Assembly (NCBI GenBank): GCA_964383325.1
Contig: CAYLGY010000005.1
Location: 1 to 53,811 of the forward strand
Direction of reading: 5' to 3'
Source of the DNA: CAYLGY01 sp964383325
GTDB lineage: Bacteria > Pseudomonadota > Alphaproteobacteria > Rhizobiales > Rhizobiaceae
DNA: 53,811 nt
This document shows, piece by piece, positions 1 through 8,462 of this stretch (positions are counted from its first letter, which is position 1; each line of letters starts with the position of its first letter). The position numbers were made by a program, and so were the translations under genes. The notes beneath the pieces are model-generated. The model was not told the DNA's origin, searched no databases, and was given only the letters and a program-made list of their open reading frames with translations.

Positions 1-20
1 GCTTCAACAGGGAATTGCCA

Positions 21-54
21 GGATCCCGGAAAGTGGCCTCCGCTTTCCGGCCAA
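21..54. repeat. Degenerate copy of a dispersed palindromic repeat
   Basis: The stretch ggatcccggaaagtgg...gctttccggcc matches the core of the repeats at 37402-37445 and 37461-37500, with the same GGAAAGTGG / CTTTCCGG arms around a short loop. Short elements of this type, with gatcCCGGAAAGTGG arms, are scattered between genes in many Hyphomicrobiales. Function unknown; here it lies in non-coding DNA at the window edge. Confidence 0.45.
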
Positions 55-194
55 GGTGCTGCGGCAAGGGGAACCTGATCCGGGCTGCCGGAACGCCGGC
101 GCCGCTGGATGCGGTCGCCCGGCTCTCCAGGCGAGGGCAAGTTGCGGTTCCGGGGCATTCAAGAGGCAACCGGATATGCGCGCTTATGGCGGCT

Positions 195-545
195 TCAAGG
201 AAAATGGAGCTGGTTCTTCTCGCGGATTTCGAAATGGATGATGCTGCGATTGTCGTCCTGCGTCAGCTTGCTTTCCCATGCCGAGAAGGTCTTCCCCTGA
301 TGGCGGAAGTTCCAACCGTCAATCTCCCAGAAAAGATCCAGCTCGTTCTCGCGCGCCTGTAGCAGACCCTTCAGCAGGGGAGGATTACGCTTGACGATCT
401 GCGAGATCGCATTGCGAGCCCTCCGGATCTCCCCGATCGGATCGCGGGAGACCTTCCAGTTCTCGTCCACATCCGACAGCTTTGCGTATCTGGTCTGGCT
501 CTGACAGGGAATCAGCTGCTGGAGCTTCTGTTTCCAGACCGTCAT
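195..545 (-). CDS. Hypothetical protein (116 aa)
   Basis: I do not recognise the family. The predicted protein is 116 residues, hydrophilic, with a balanced composition (Trp, Asn, Gln and Lys present) unlike the Arg/Ala/Pro-rich translations typical of shadow frames in this DNA. It has no signal peptide and no membrane segment. The start ATG at 545 precedes MTVWKQKLQQ. Residues 30-55 are rich in Arg, Lys and Ile and could form a helix; the C-terminal half contains several Trp and Phe. It stands alone, in the same direction as sciP downstream of it. Coding status rests on composition only. Confidence 0.45.
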   Translation of the reverse strand: MTVWKQKLQQLIPCQSQTRYAKLSDVDENWKVSRDPIGEIRRARNAISQIVKRNPPLLKGLLQARENELDLFWEIDGWNFRHQGKTFSAWESKLTQDDNRSIIHFEIREKNQLHFP

Positions 546-682
546 ATGCGGCGTGCCTCCGGTGTCTTTCTCGCCGGGCAGGCGAGGTAAGGCCGGAAGA
601 TAGGATCATCACGCAAATTCTTGTGTAATCTTCAGTACAGATTACTCGGAGGAAACAGAATAATCCGCCGGTGTCGGGTCAT

Positions 683-958
683 TCAGTGCCGGTATTGTTG
701 CAGGCGGGTGGTTCTGAGCCCGGCAAGACCATATTCATCTATGGATGCCTGCCAGGAGAGGAATTCCTCCACGGTGAGCTTGTAGCGATTGCAGGCCTCC
801 TCGAGGCTCAGCAGTCCGCCGCGCACGGCTGCGACCACTTCCGCCTTGCGCCGGATCACCCAGCGCCGCGTATCGCTCGGCGGCAGGTCGGCGATCGTCA
901 GCGGGCTGCCATCCGGGCCGATCACATATTTCACACGCGGTCTCATCAGATCGGTCAT
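683..958 (-). CDS. sciP: SciP, CtrA-inhibiting cell-cycle regulator (DUF1153)
   Basis: SciP is a small helix-turn-helix protein that in Caulobacter binds CtrA and blocks its activation of target promoters in G1. The 91-residue product shows the family's near-invariant body: VIGPDGSPLTIADLPP near residues 12-27, then RRWVIRRKAEVVAAVRGG, and the predicted HTH around 49-75 (LSLEEACNRYKLTVEEFLSW). Length and sequence fit the DUF1153 family closely. It is transcribed divergently from mnmA. A CtrA-like box (TTAA-N7-CTAA) lies about 50 bp upstream, which would fit the known CtrA control of sciP. Identification by family is strong; the regulatory role here is inferred from Caulobacter. Confidence 0.88.
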   Translation of the reverse strand: MTDLMRPRVKYVIGPDGSPLTIADLPPSDTRRWVIRRKAEVVAAVRGGLLSLEEACNRYKLTVEEFLSWQASIDEYGLAGLRTTRLQQYRH

Positions 959-1009
959 CGTACTCTCTACATTTCAAGGACCCAATGCCGAAAACCTAGC
1001 CCCGCAGTT

Positions 1010-1024
1010 TTAAGAAAGCTCTAA
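1010..1024. promoter_or_regulatory. Possible CtrA box upstream of sciP
   Basis: The plus strand reads TTAA-GAAAGCT-CTAA, one mismatch from the CtrA consensus TTAA-N7-TTAA. It lies about 50 bp upstream of the sciP start. In Caulobacter sciP is activated by CtrA, so a box here would be expected, but AT-only half sites occur by chance. Confidence 0.35.
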
Positions 1025-1082
1025 GCGGCCGGTAACACACGGGTAACCGAGATGAATCGCCGTTTACCATCCCGGGGACCCT

Positions 1083-1110
1083 TTGCACGGGCGGCGCATC
1101 GCCCTATATA
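1083..1110 (+). promoter_or_regulatory. Candidate sigma-70 promoter of mnmA
   Basis: TTGCAC at 1083-1088 and TATATA at 1105-1110 are separated by 16 bases, with the mnmA ATG 27 bases downstream. Transcription would start near 1117 and leave a leader of about 20 bases. Confidence 0.4.
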
Positions 1111-1136
1111 GAAATCCCTGGCACCGGCGAATTCCC

Positions 1137-2333
1137 ATGAACAGTCTCGACATCGACCGACCCCCGCAGAATACCCGCATCGTCGTGGCGATGTCGGGCG
1201 GCGTCGATTCCTCCGTCGTGGCAGGCCTGCTCGCGGCGGAGGGCTATGAGGTGATCGGCGTGACCCTTCAGCTCTACGATCACGGCAGCGCCGTGCATCG
1301 GCCGGGCTCATGCTGCGCGGGCCAGGATATTGACGATGCCCGCCGGGTGGCGGAGACACTGGGCATTCCGCATTATGTGCTGAACTATGAGCGCCGTTTC
1401 CGGGAAGCGGTGATCAATCCCTTCGCGGCCAGCTATGCGGCGGGCGAGACGCCGATTCCCTGCGTGACCTGCAACCAGACCGTGAAGTTTTCCGACCTTC
1501 TGGCGACCGCGCGCGAGCTTGGCGCAGATGCGCTCGCCACCGGCCATTACATTCGCAGCCGTCCCAATGGCGCCCATCGGGCGCTGTTCCGCCCGGTCGA
1601 TGCCGAGCGTGACCAGAGCTATTTCCTTTTTGCGACGACGCAGGAGCAGATCGACTTCCTGCGCTTTCCCCTCGGTGAGATGTCGAAGCAGCAGGTGCGG
1701 GAACATGCGCAGGCAATGGGTCTTGCCGTTGCCGACAAGCAGGACAGCCAGGATATCTGCTTCGTGCCGCAAGGCCGCTATTCCGACATCATCGCGCGGC
1801 TGCGGCCCAATGCGGCGCAACCCGGCGAAATCGTTCACCTCGACGGACGGTCCCTCGGCACGCATGAAGGCGTCGGGCATTTCACCGTCGGCCAGCGGCG
1901 CGGCATCGGCGTCGCGACCGGCGATCCCCTCTATGTCGTGCATATCGATGCGCCCGCCGCGCGCATCATTGTCGGACCGCGCGAGGCGCTGGAAACGAAG
2001 CGCGTCTTTCTGCGCGACTTCAACTGGCTTGGCGACGGACCGGTGGCGGAGATCGGCCGGCAGGGAATGGAACTTCATGCCCGCGTGCGCTCGACGCGTC
2101 CGCCGTCGCAAGCCGTGCTTCGGTGCGAGGATGGCGGCCGCATCTCGGTCGAGTTCCAGCAAGGGGAGCCGGGCGTCGCGCCCGGGCAGGCCTGCGTGCT
2201 CTATTCCGACGGCAGCGCCGGGGCGCGCATCCTCGGCGGCGGCTTCATCGAGCGGGCCGAGCATTCTGCCGGGATCGAGGCCCGGTTGCAGCGCCTGATG
2301 GCAGTGGACCGCGCGCGCAGCCCGTCCTGCTGA
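1137..2333 (+). CDS. mnmA: tRNA-specific 2-thiouridylase MnmA
   Basis: MnmA adds sulfur to U34 of tRNA-Lys, -Glu and -Gln using ATP and a persulfide. The 398-residue product has the PP-loop ATP motif SGGVDSS at residues 20-26, the first catalytic-cysteine region PIPCVTCN at about 106-113, and the second active-site region DSQDICFVPQGRYSDII near 205-222. The C-terminal part carries the GIGVATGDPLYV and beta-barrel region usual for the family. An upstream in-frame ATG at 1083 lies inside the likely promoter, so the ATG at 1137, giving MNSLDIDRPP, is preferred. It converges on the aminotransferase gene downstream. Confidence 0.95.
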   Translation: MNSLDIDRPPQNTRIVVAMSGGVDSSVVAGLLAAEGYEVIGVTLQLYDHGSAVHRPGSCCAGQDIDDARRVAETLGIPHYVLNYERRFREAVINPFAASYAAGETPIPCVTCNQTVKFSDLLATARELGADALATGHYIRSRPNGAHRALFRPVDAERDQSYFLFATTQEQIDFLRFPLGEMSKQQVREHAQAMGLAVADKQDSQDICFVPQGRYSDIIARLRPNAAQPGEIVHLDGRSLGTHEGVGHFTVGQRRGIGVATGDPLYVVHIDAPAARIIVGPREALETKRVFLRDFNWLGDGPVAEIGRQGMELHARVRSTRPPSQAVLRCEDGGRISVEFQQGEPGVAPGQACVLYSDGSAGARILGGGFIERAEHSAGIEARLQRLMAVDRARSPSC

Positions 2334-2359
2334 GCGGTCGAAATCGAGTCTTAGCAGGC

Positions 2360-3499
2360 CTATTCAGCCGCCAGCACTTCCGGCCGGACCGCATGCTGGC
2401 GAATCATTTCGATGATCCGGTCCTGATCGGCCTCGGCGAGATAGGGATGCATGGGCAGGCAAAGGATGCGGCCCGGCAGGCTCTCCGATACCGGCAGACC
2501 TCCCGGCTGGCGCGGAAAATCGCGATAGGCCTCCTGCAGATGCAGGGGCTTGGGGTAATAGACGACCGAAGGGATGCCATTGGCGGCAAGGCTCGCCTTC
2601 AGCCGGTCGCGCTCCTCGACCTCGATCGCATATTGCGCGAAGGCAGAGCGGCGCTCCGGCCCGATGCGCGGCACCTTGACCAGATTTCCTAGGGCCTCGC
2701 CATAACGCGCCGCAATGCGCTGCCGCGCTGCCATTTCCTCTTCGAGCACGGTCAGCTTGACGAGCAGGATCGCCGCCTGGACCGTGTCGAGACGTGAATT
2801 GATGCCGACGCGCACATTGTCATATTGCCCGTCGCCCTTGCCGTGGAAGGCGAGGGAGCGGAGCTGCCCGGCCAGCTCGTCATCATCGGTGAACATCGCC
2901 CCGCCATCGCCATAGCATCCCAATGGCTTTGCCGGGTAGAAGCTCGTGCCGGCAACATGGCCGAAACTGCCGCATTTGCGGCCGGCCAGCGTGCCGCCCA
3001 TGGATTGCGCCGCATCGGAAATGACCATCAGGCCCTCGCGCGCGGCGATGCGTTCGATGGCGTCATAGTCGGCGGCCAGCCCGAACAGATCAACCGGGAG
3101 GATGGCGCGGGGCGTCAGCCGGCCCTCGGCCCGTACCGCCTCGATCGCCGCTTCCAGGCCGGATACGCACAGATTGTAATTGTCCGGATCGACATCAACG
3201 AATACCGGCTCGGCGCGGCGCAGGGCCACGGCTTCTGCCGTGGCCGCAAAGGTGAATGCCGGGCAGAAGACCGCATCTCCCGGTCCGATATCAGCCGCCA
3301 TCAGCGCCAGGACCAGCGCATCCGTGCCATTGGCGCAGGCGACCACATGCCGCACGCCGACATAGTCGGCAAGCTGGCGCTCCAGCTCCGCGACTTGCGG
3401 CCCCAGAATGTATTGCCCGCTCTCGAGAACCTGGTCGATCGCTTCACTCAGCTTCGGCTCCAGATGGCGGCGCTGCGCGCCCAGATCAATGAACTGCAT
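2360..3499 (-). CDS. DegT/DnrJ/EryC1/StrS family PLP aminotransferase
   Basis: Enzymes of this family transfer an amino group from glutamate to a keto-sugar nucleotide in O-antigen, capsule or glycan biosynthesis. The 379-residue protein shows ACANGTDALVLAL (54-66, cofactor phosphate binding), SDAAQSMGG (161-169, Asp162 to the pyridine nitrogen) and SFYPAKPLGCYGDGG, where Lys191 is the Schiff-base lysine. The closest recognisable group is the WbpE-like UDP-3-keto-GlcNAcA aminotransferases. It lies just downstream of a Gfo/Idh/MocA dehydrogenase on the same strand, a pairing known from diacetamido-uronic acid pathways (WbpB plus WbpE). The exact sugar is not determined. Confidence 0.88.
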   Translation of the reverse strand: MQFIDLGAQRRHLEPKLSEAIDQVLESGQYILGPQVAELERQLADYVGVRHVVACANGTDALVLALMAADIGPGDAVFCPAFTFAATAEAVALRRAEPVFVDVDPDNYNLCVSGLEAAIEAVRAEGRLTPRAILPVDLFGLAADYDAIERIAAREGLMVISDAAQSMGGTLAGRKCGSFGHVAGTSFYPAKPLGCYGDGGAMFTDDDELAGQLRSLAFHGKGDGQYDNVRVGINSRLDTVQAAILLVKLTVLEEEMAARQRIAARYGEALGNLVKVPRIGPERRSAFAQYAIEVEERDRLKASLAANGIPSVVYYPKPLHLQEAYRDFPRQPGGLPVSESLPGRILCLPMHPYLAEADQDRIIEMIRQHAVRPEVLAAE

Positions 3500-3624
3500 G
3501 TGTTAGCCTACCATCATGGCCGCTTGCGGTGGCCGGGAATATCAGACGGTGATGAATGACTTCTAGGCGCTTTGCAAATCCGGTGCCACCGCGCCGGATT
3601 CAATCCGCGGCGCAGCATGTAACA

Positions 3625-4602
3625 TTATGTGATCTTCCCCGGTCGCGCCTGGCCATGCGTCACCGTGCCAGCGGTCAGGATCTTCAATACGGCAATGGCC
3701 TCGGCCCCGTCAGTGCGCGGGTGGGCGCGCGTCTCGATGCAGGAAATGAAATGCTCAAGCTCCCGCGTCAGCGGCATGCCCTGCTGCAATGCGACATAGG
3801 CAGGCTCGTTGGCCGTGAAGGCCCACTGGCCGCTGTCCTGCCAGACGGCGTGACGATAGACGGCGAGCTTGCGCTCCCAAGGTTCGACATCGTCGAACAC
3901 GGCCATCGCCTTCGTCCCGACCACGGTCAGACGCCGCTCGCGATAGGGATTGAGGCGCGAAGTGAACAGATGGCCGCGAATGCCGCCGGCAAAGACCATG
4001 TGCAGATGGGCGAAATCGGAAAGATGGTCGAGCAGCGCCGCACCTTCGCCGCGCACTTCGACGGGCAGGCTGCCCGTAATGGCAAGAATCATCGACAGGT
4101 CGTGCGGCGCAAGATCCCACAGCGCGTCATTCTCGGTATGGAACTTGCCGAGGCCGAGCCGATGCGAGTGTATATACCTGACCTCGCCCAGCTCGCCCTG
4201 CCGGATCAGTTCTTCCAGCATTTCGAAGGCGGGATGAAACCGCAGGACATGGCCGACCATGAACAGGCAGCCGGCTTCCTCGGCGGCCCGGACCGCGGCT
4301 TCGGCATCCGCGACATTGAGCGCCACCGGTTTCTCGACCAGCATGTCCTTGCCGGCGCGCGCCGCTTCCATCGCAAAGCGCGCATGATGCTGCGGCGGCA
4401 GCGCCATGACGATCGCATCCACGTCCGGGTGGCTGCACAGTTCTTCGGGCGCAATGGCAAGGCAATCCTGTTCCGAGGCAAAGCCTTCCGCACGGGCGCG
4501 GTTGGCATCGGAAACGGAATGGAGCGCGCCCAGCGATTTCAAGGTGCGGATGTGATTGCTGCCCCAGTAACCACACCCAAGTACTGCAATTCGCGGTGCC
4601 AT
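3625..4602 (-). CDS. Gfo/Idh/MocA family NAD(P)-dependent sugar dehydrogenase
   Basis: The 325-residue protein has the N-terminal Rossmann motif AVLGCGYWGSN (6-16) and the family's EKP motif (LVEKPVALN, 88-96), followed by the alpha/beta substrate domain containing the DLAPHDLSMIL segment. Family members oxidise a sugar or nucleotide-sugar hydroxyl. Beside a WbpE-type aminotransferase, a WbpB/WlbA-like role in making a 3-keto sugar nucleotide is the best guess. The start ATG at 4602 is preferred over an upstream in-frame ATG at 4764, because the extension has no family similarity and overlaps the promoter region of the tRNA. GAGG is the likely ribosome site. About 125 bases separate it from the aminotransferase gene. 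Confidence 0.85.
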   Translation of the reverse strand: MAPRIAVLGCGYWGSNHIRTLKSLGALHSVSDANRARAEGFASEQDCLAIAPEELCSHPDVDAIVMALPPQHHARFAMEAARAGKDMLVEKPVALNVADAEAAVRAAEEAGCLFMVGHVLRFHPAFEMLEELIRQGELGEVRYIHSHRLGLGKFHTENDALWDLAPHDLSMILAITGSLPVEVRGEGAALLDHLSDFAHLHMVFAGGIRGHLFTSRLNPYRERRLTVVGTKAMAVFDDVEPWERKLAVYRHAVWQDSGQWAFTANEPAYVALQQGMPLTRELEHFISCIETRAHPRTDGAEAIAVLKILTAGTVTHGQARPGKIT

Positions 4603-4743
4603 GACACCTCGGCAAGGTGAAAGATGGAGCGAGACATATCCATGCTGCATCTCGAACTCAACCCCTTGCTGCCCGAGTTTGCGGCAATTTCCCCGGTGGC
4701 GGGGCCGGTCCGCAAAAGCGTCGCGACTATGCTGGAACAGCGC

Positions 4744-4772
4744 TTGACATGTGTCTGCCTCCAATCTTATAT
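4744..4772 (+). promoter_or_regulatory. Strong sigma-70 type promoter upstream of tRNA-Met
   Basis: TTGACA at 4744-4749 and TTATAT at 4767-4772 are separated by exactly 17 bases. Initiation near 4780 would give a tRNA precursor with an 80-base 5' leader, to be removed by RNase P. Confidence 0.65.
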
Positions 4773-4858
4773 CCGCGCGTCCCGATGGAATCCGTTCTTC
4801 CCATTCTGCCGGGCATGCCGCATCTGCAGATGGATGATCTGCGGGATAGTGATGGCGC

Positions 4859-4935
4859 GGCGGGGTAGCTCAGTTGGTTAGAGCAGCGGAATCATAATCC
4901 GCGTGTCGGGGGTTCAAGTCCCTCCCCCGCTACCA
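4859..4935 (+). tRNA. tRNA-Met (CAT anticodon, elongator type)
   Basis: The 77-base sequence folds into a full cloverleaf. The acceptor GGCGGGG pairs with CCCCGCT, with a G-U pair at 1:72. The D stem is GCTC/GAGC, the anticodon stem GCGGA/TCCGC with loop ATCATAA (anticodon CAT), and the T arm GGGGG-TTCAAGT-CCCTC. CCA is encoded at 4933-4935. The anticodon stem lacks the three G-C pairs typical of the initiator, so this is elongator Met; a lysidine-modified tRNA-Ile2 with the same anticodon is less likely but not excluded. A perfect CTACCA-TTC-TGGTAG hairpin (4930-4944) overlaps the 3' end. Confidence 0.9.
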
Positions 4936-5143
4936 TTCTGGTAGTAGTTCATTGGAATCGCGACATAACGACATTCAGGCGAGCTTTTGAATCAGGCTCG
5001 CAGGAGAGGCTGATCCTGCCGACCCAGTGCGCAAAGACGGGCAGGGAGATCGGAGCCTTGACCCCAAAATCCTGAACCTCGTTCTTGCCGATTCCGCCTC
5101 GTGCAAGTAAGAGGTTTCCCGTCACACGGCATACGGGGTTGGG

Positions 5144-7021
5144 GTGGAATACCGCAGAGAGATTGACGGGCTGCGCGCGGTCGCAGTTCTCCCGGTCATC
5201 CTGTTTCATGCCGGGTTCGAGATGTTCAGCGGCGGATTTGTCGGTGTCGATGTTTTCTTCGTCATCAGCGGTTTCCTCATCACCGGCATCCTGATCGAAG
5301 AGCTGGCGCGCGGCGATTTCAGCATCGCGCGCTTCTATGAACGAAGAGCAAGGCGAATCCTCCCTGCGCTGTTCGTCGTGCTGTTCGCCTGTTTCCCATT
5401 CGCGTGGATGTGGATGCTTCCTTCCGAATTGAAGGATTTTGCCGAGAGCGTTGCTGCGACGGTCCTGTTCTCATCCAATATCCTGTTCTGGAGCGAGAGC
5501 GGATATTTCGATACGGCAGCAGAGCTGAAGCCGTTGCTTCATACCTGGAGTCTCGCGGTTGAAGAGCAGTATTATCTTCTCTTTCCGTTGCTGCTGCTTG
5601 CCTTCTGGAAGTTCGGTCGCGCTCGCGTCCTTACGCTCATCGTCGCAATCGCCGCATTCAGCCTGCTTGGGAGCGAGTATGGGTCGCGAAACCATCCCAG
5701 TGCGAACTTCTTTCTCGCGCCGACGCGCGCATGGGAACTTCTCGCAGGGTCGATTTGCGCCTTCCTGACCGCACGACGGGCGCATGGAAGCAACGATGTG
5801 CTTGCGATGGCAGGACTGGCGCTCATCGTCTTCCCGATGCTTCACTACGACAGGAACACACCTTTCCCGAGTGTCCATGCGCTCGCACCTGTCGGGGGAA
5901 CCGCGCTCGTTCTGCTCTACGCTCACAGGGAGACGCTGGTCGCCCGTCTTCTTTCGACCGGACCTCTGGTCGGAATCGGACTGATTTCATATGGCGCGTA
6001 TCTTTGGCATCAACCGCTATTTGCTTTCGCCAGGATTCGCAGTCCCGGAGAACCTTCGCAAGCGCTGATGGGAGGCCTCGCGATCGCGTCCCTGCTGCTC
6101 GCAATATTGACCTGGAAATATGTCGAGCAACCGTTTCGCAAGCGGTCCCGATCCCTGCTTCCCACCCGCAAGGGCGCCTTCCTGGCAAGCGCTTCTCTCG
6201 GATCCCTGCTGGTTCTAGTCGGGATTGTTTTCGCAGTAGACCCCGGCAAGGCGGAACGATTGATGACCCGCGCCTCAGCTCCGGTTTCCTTGTTGCAGAG
6301 CAATTTCATCGTTATCGGCGATTCACATGCAGAACATCTGCTGTCAGGACTGCAGAATATTACAACAGGCACGGTCGAGAATCGGACCAGCTCCGGGTGC
6401 ATCCCGTTTCGCGACGTGGATCGGTACGATTCACGATCAAGAAAAGGGGAGTGCGCAAAGTTCATCAATGCGGCGCTGAATGAAATCATATCCAGAGATC
6501 CCGATGCGGTACTCGTTCTTTCTTCCATGGGCCCGGTATATCTGGACGGAACGACGTTCAAGGGGAAAGACGAGGCCAGAGTTACCGGCCTGGGCGTCGA
6601 GCTGATCTCCGACAAGGCCATTGCCGATCACTGGGAAATCTATGAGACAGGGATGCGGAGAACCTTCGGCGAGTTGAGCAAGCTAAGGAATGCGAAAGTC
6701 ATCTTTGCGATCGACGTTCCCGAGCTTGGCATCGATTCCGGATGCCGGCGTCCGTGGATTTCCCTGAGCGACTGCTACGTGGATCGTGCGGAATTCGAAC
6801 AAAGGGCATCCGGTTACAGGTCGCTCGTGTATTCCATTGCATCGGATTATCCACGAATTGCAGTCTTTGACCCCACATCTGCCTTTTGCAATGAAGAGGT
6901 ATGTTCAGGATACAGGAAGGAAACAGGATACCTCTACCGCGATGCCGATCACTTGAGCGAGGAAGGAAGCCTGTACTTCAGCATGAAGCTGGCCGAGTGG
7001 ATGAAGGGGCGTCCATTCTAG
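5144..7021 (+). CDS. Acyltransferase-3 / SGNH membrane acetyltransferase (OafA type)
   Basis: The 625-residue protein has two parts. Residues 1 to about 365 form the multi-pass acyltransferase-3 domain, beginning YRREIDGLRAVAVLPVILFHA with the conserved Arg and His, then FFVISGFLITGIL and HTWSLAVEEQYYLLFP. The C-terminal part is an SGNH domain with block I FIVIGDSHAEHLL and a final DADHLSEEGS carrying the Asp-His pair. Such proteins O-acetylate O-antigen or other surface glycans. The start is GTG at 5144. Codons are visibly more AT-rich than in neighbouring genes, which fits a horizontally acquired surface-polysaccharide gene. It is separated from the aminotransferase and dehydrogenase by the tRNA but may serve the same glycan. 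Confidence 0.9.
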   Translation: MEYRREIDGLRAVAVLPVILFHAGFEMFSGGFVGVDVFFVISGFLITGILIEELARGDFSIARFYERRARRILPALFVVLFACFPFAWMWMLPSELKDFAESVAATVLFSSNILFWSESGYFDTAAELKPLLHTWSLAVEEQYYLLFPLLLLAFWKFGRARVLTLIVAIAAFSLLGSEYGSRNHPSANFFLAPTRAWELLAGSICAFLTARRAHGSNDVLAMAGLALIVFPMLHYDRNTPFPSVHALAPVGGTALVLLYAHRETLVARLLSTGPLVGIGLISYGAYLWHQPLFAFARIRSPGEPSQALMGGLAIASLLLAILTWKYVEQPFRKRSRSLLPTRKGAFLASASLGSLLVLVGIVFAVDPGKAERLMTRASAPVSLLQSNFIVIGDSHAEHLLSGLQNITTGTVENRTSSGCIPFRDVDRYDSRSRKGECAKFINAALNEIISRDPDAVLVLSSMGPVYLDGTTFKGKDEARVTGLGVELISDKAIADHWEIYETGMRRTFGELSKLRNAKVIFAIDVPELGIDSGCRRPWISLSDCYVDRAEFEQRASGYRSLVYSIASDYPRIAVFDPTSAFCNEEVCSGYRKETGYLYRDADHLSEEGSLYFSMKLAEWMKGRPF

Positions 7022-7076
7022 CGCCGGATGACGATGCCGTCCGGCCGGGATCGGCATCGCGTCCGTCGCCCGTCCT

Positions 7077-8432
7077 CTACGCTGCCGTACCCGGGACAGT
7101 CCTTTCCATCAGGGCGCGGATATCCGGGAGTTCCTCCAGCGCGCCCAGCCATTCGATGAGTTGACCGGCATTGCCCTCGCCAAGAACCGGATCGGCGAGC
7201 ATGTGGAACTTGCCCTGCATCTCGCCCTCGCTCATCGGGTTGGCGATCGAGCCCTTCGGATGATCGACCTGCGCTTGCAATCTCGTACCGTTCGCCGTCT
7301 CGACTTCGAGCGCGCAGGAGACGCCGCGCGGCAGCGTCGGGTCCGGCTCGACGGCAAGCAGTTCGCTCAGCCGGACGATTTCTGGCGCCTGGAGCTTGTC
7401 GTCCTGATATTGCGGCGGCAGCGCGTTGCCTTCGACCAGGGCAATCGCCACGGAATAGGGCAGGCTCATCTGCGCCTCGTGATAGGTCTGCGGCCGGGCA
7501 TTGAGATGGTAATGCGCCCAGGCAGGGTGGCGGCGCATCTTCATCGCGCGGATGGAGGCGATGGGCGCCTGCAACTGCCTGCGGATCTCGAGGGCGCAAT
7601 CGATGGCATTATGTATGGGCCGGGCGCAACTATAGGGCTTGTATTCGATGTCGATCGGATAGGCATTGCCGAGATTGCGGGTCAGCTCGTCAATGCGGTA
7701 CTCTCCGGCGAAGGCCTTGCAGAATCCTCGCTCGCCCTCGAAGATCGTCGCCGCGCCGGTATAGCCGAGTTTCGCCATCGCCGCTGCCGTCACGCCATTG
7801 CGGGCCGCCGGTCCGGGATTGAACCGCTTCTGCATCGAGGGTCCATACATCTCCATGAGGCCGGAAGCCTGCGCGCCGGCAAGGCCGAGCGCCGAGACCA
7901 TCTGCGATTCGTCGAGCTTCATCAGCATTGCCGCCGCGATGGCCGCGCCGAAGACGCCGCAGGTCGGCGTCGTATGATAGCCGCGATTGCGGAGCGCGAA
8001 ATTCGTCGCATTGCTGGCTCTAGCCATCATGTCGCAGCCGGCGACCGCCGCGGCAAGAAATTCGCTGCCGCTCGACCCTTGCGCTTCGGCAACCGCGAGC
8101 GCGGCAGAAATGACCGGCGGGCTGAAATGGTAGAGCGCCAGGATGTCGACATCGTCCAGCTCGATACTGTGCGATGCAATCGCATTGGCGAAGGCGCCAT
8201 GTATCGAGGGCACTTTCGCGCCATCACCGATGATCGTTGACTGCGCGACGCCGCCGCAATCAATGGCGAAGCGTGCCGCAATCCTGGCGCTGGACGTGCG
8301 GCTGCCGGCGATTGCAACGCCGAGATAGTCGCGGACCAGGAGACCGACATCGGTTCTCGCCTTTGCCGGAATGTCCTGCAGGCGAAGGCTGGAATAATGT
8401 CCGGCGAGGATTTCTGCCGCTGTCCTTGTCAT
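7077..8432 (-). CDS. MmgE/PrpD family protein
   Basis: The 451-residue protein begins MTRTAAEILAGHYSSLRLQD and continues with the family's N-terminal helical domain (VRDYLGVAIAGS, then SIELDDVDILALYHFSPPVISAALAVAEAQG). It retains GYHTTPTCGVFGAAIAAAMLM and the central KPYSCARPIHNAIDCALEIR region. Family members include 2-methylcitrate dehydratase (PrpD), cis-aconitate decarboxylase and iminodisuccinate epimerase, so the reaction is a dehydration, decarboxylation or epimerisation of a polycarboxylate. Start chosen at 8432, behind a GGGAG site, rather than at the upstream ATG at 8459. It is the last gene of the run gntR, prpF-like, lactonase-like, prpD-like. Exact substrate unknown. Confidence 0.87.
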   Translation of the reverse strand: MTRTAAEILAGHYSSLRLQDIPAKARTDVGLLVRDYLGVAIAGSRTSSARIAARFAIDCGGVAQSTIIGDGAKVPSIHGAFANAIASHSIELDDVDILALYHFSPPVISAALAVAEAQGSSGSEFLAAAVAGCDMMARASNATNFALRNRGYHTTPTCGVFGAAIAAAMLMKLDESQMVSALGLAGAQASGLMEMYGPSMQKRFNPGPAARNGVTAAAMAKLGYTGAATIFEGERGFCKAFAGEYRIDELTRNLGNAYPIDIEYKPYSCARPIHNAIDCALEIRRQLQAPIASIRAMKMRRHPAWAHYHLNARPQTYHEAQMSLPYSVAIALVEGNALPPQYQDDKLQAPEIVRLSELLAVEPDPTLPRGVSCALEVETANGTRLQAQVDHPKGSIANPMSEGEMQGKFHMLADPVLGEGNAGQLIEWLGALEELPDIRALMERTVPGTAA

Positions 8433-8462
8433 TTCGGCTCCCGATTGCTGCTGCTGCACAAA

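Noticed and set aside
15..362. Plus-strand frame of 115 codons at the window start
   Set aside because: It begins in a palindromic repeat and lies opposite a better-composed minus-strand frame.
4949..5209. Minus-strand frame of 86 codons between the tRNA and the acyltransferase gene
   Set aside because: It overlaps the acyltransferase start by 66 bases, has no recognisable motif and no good ribosome site.
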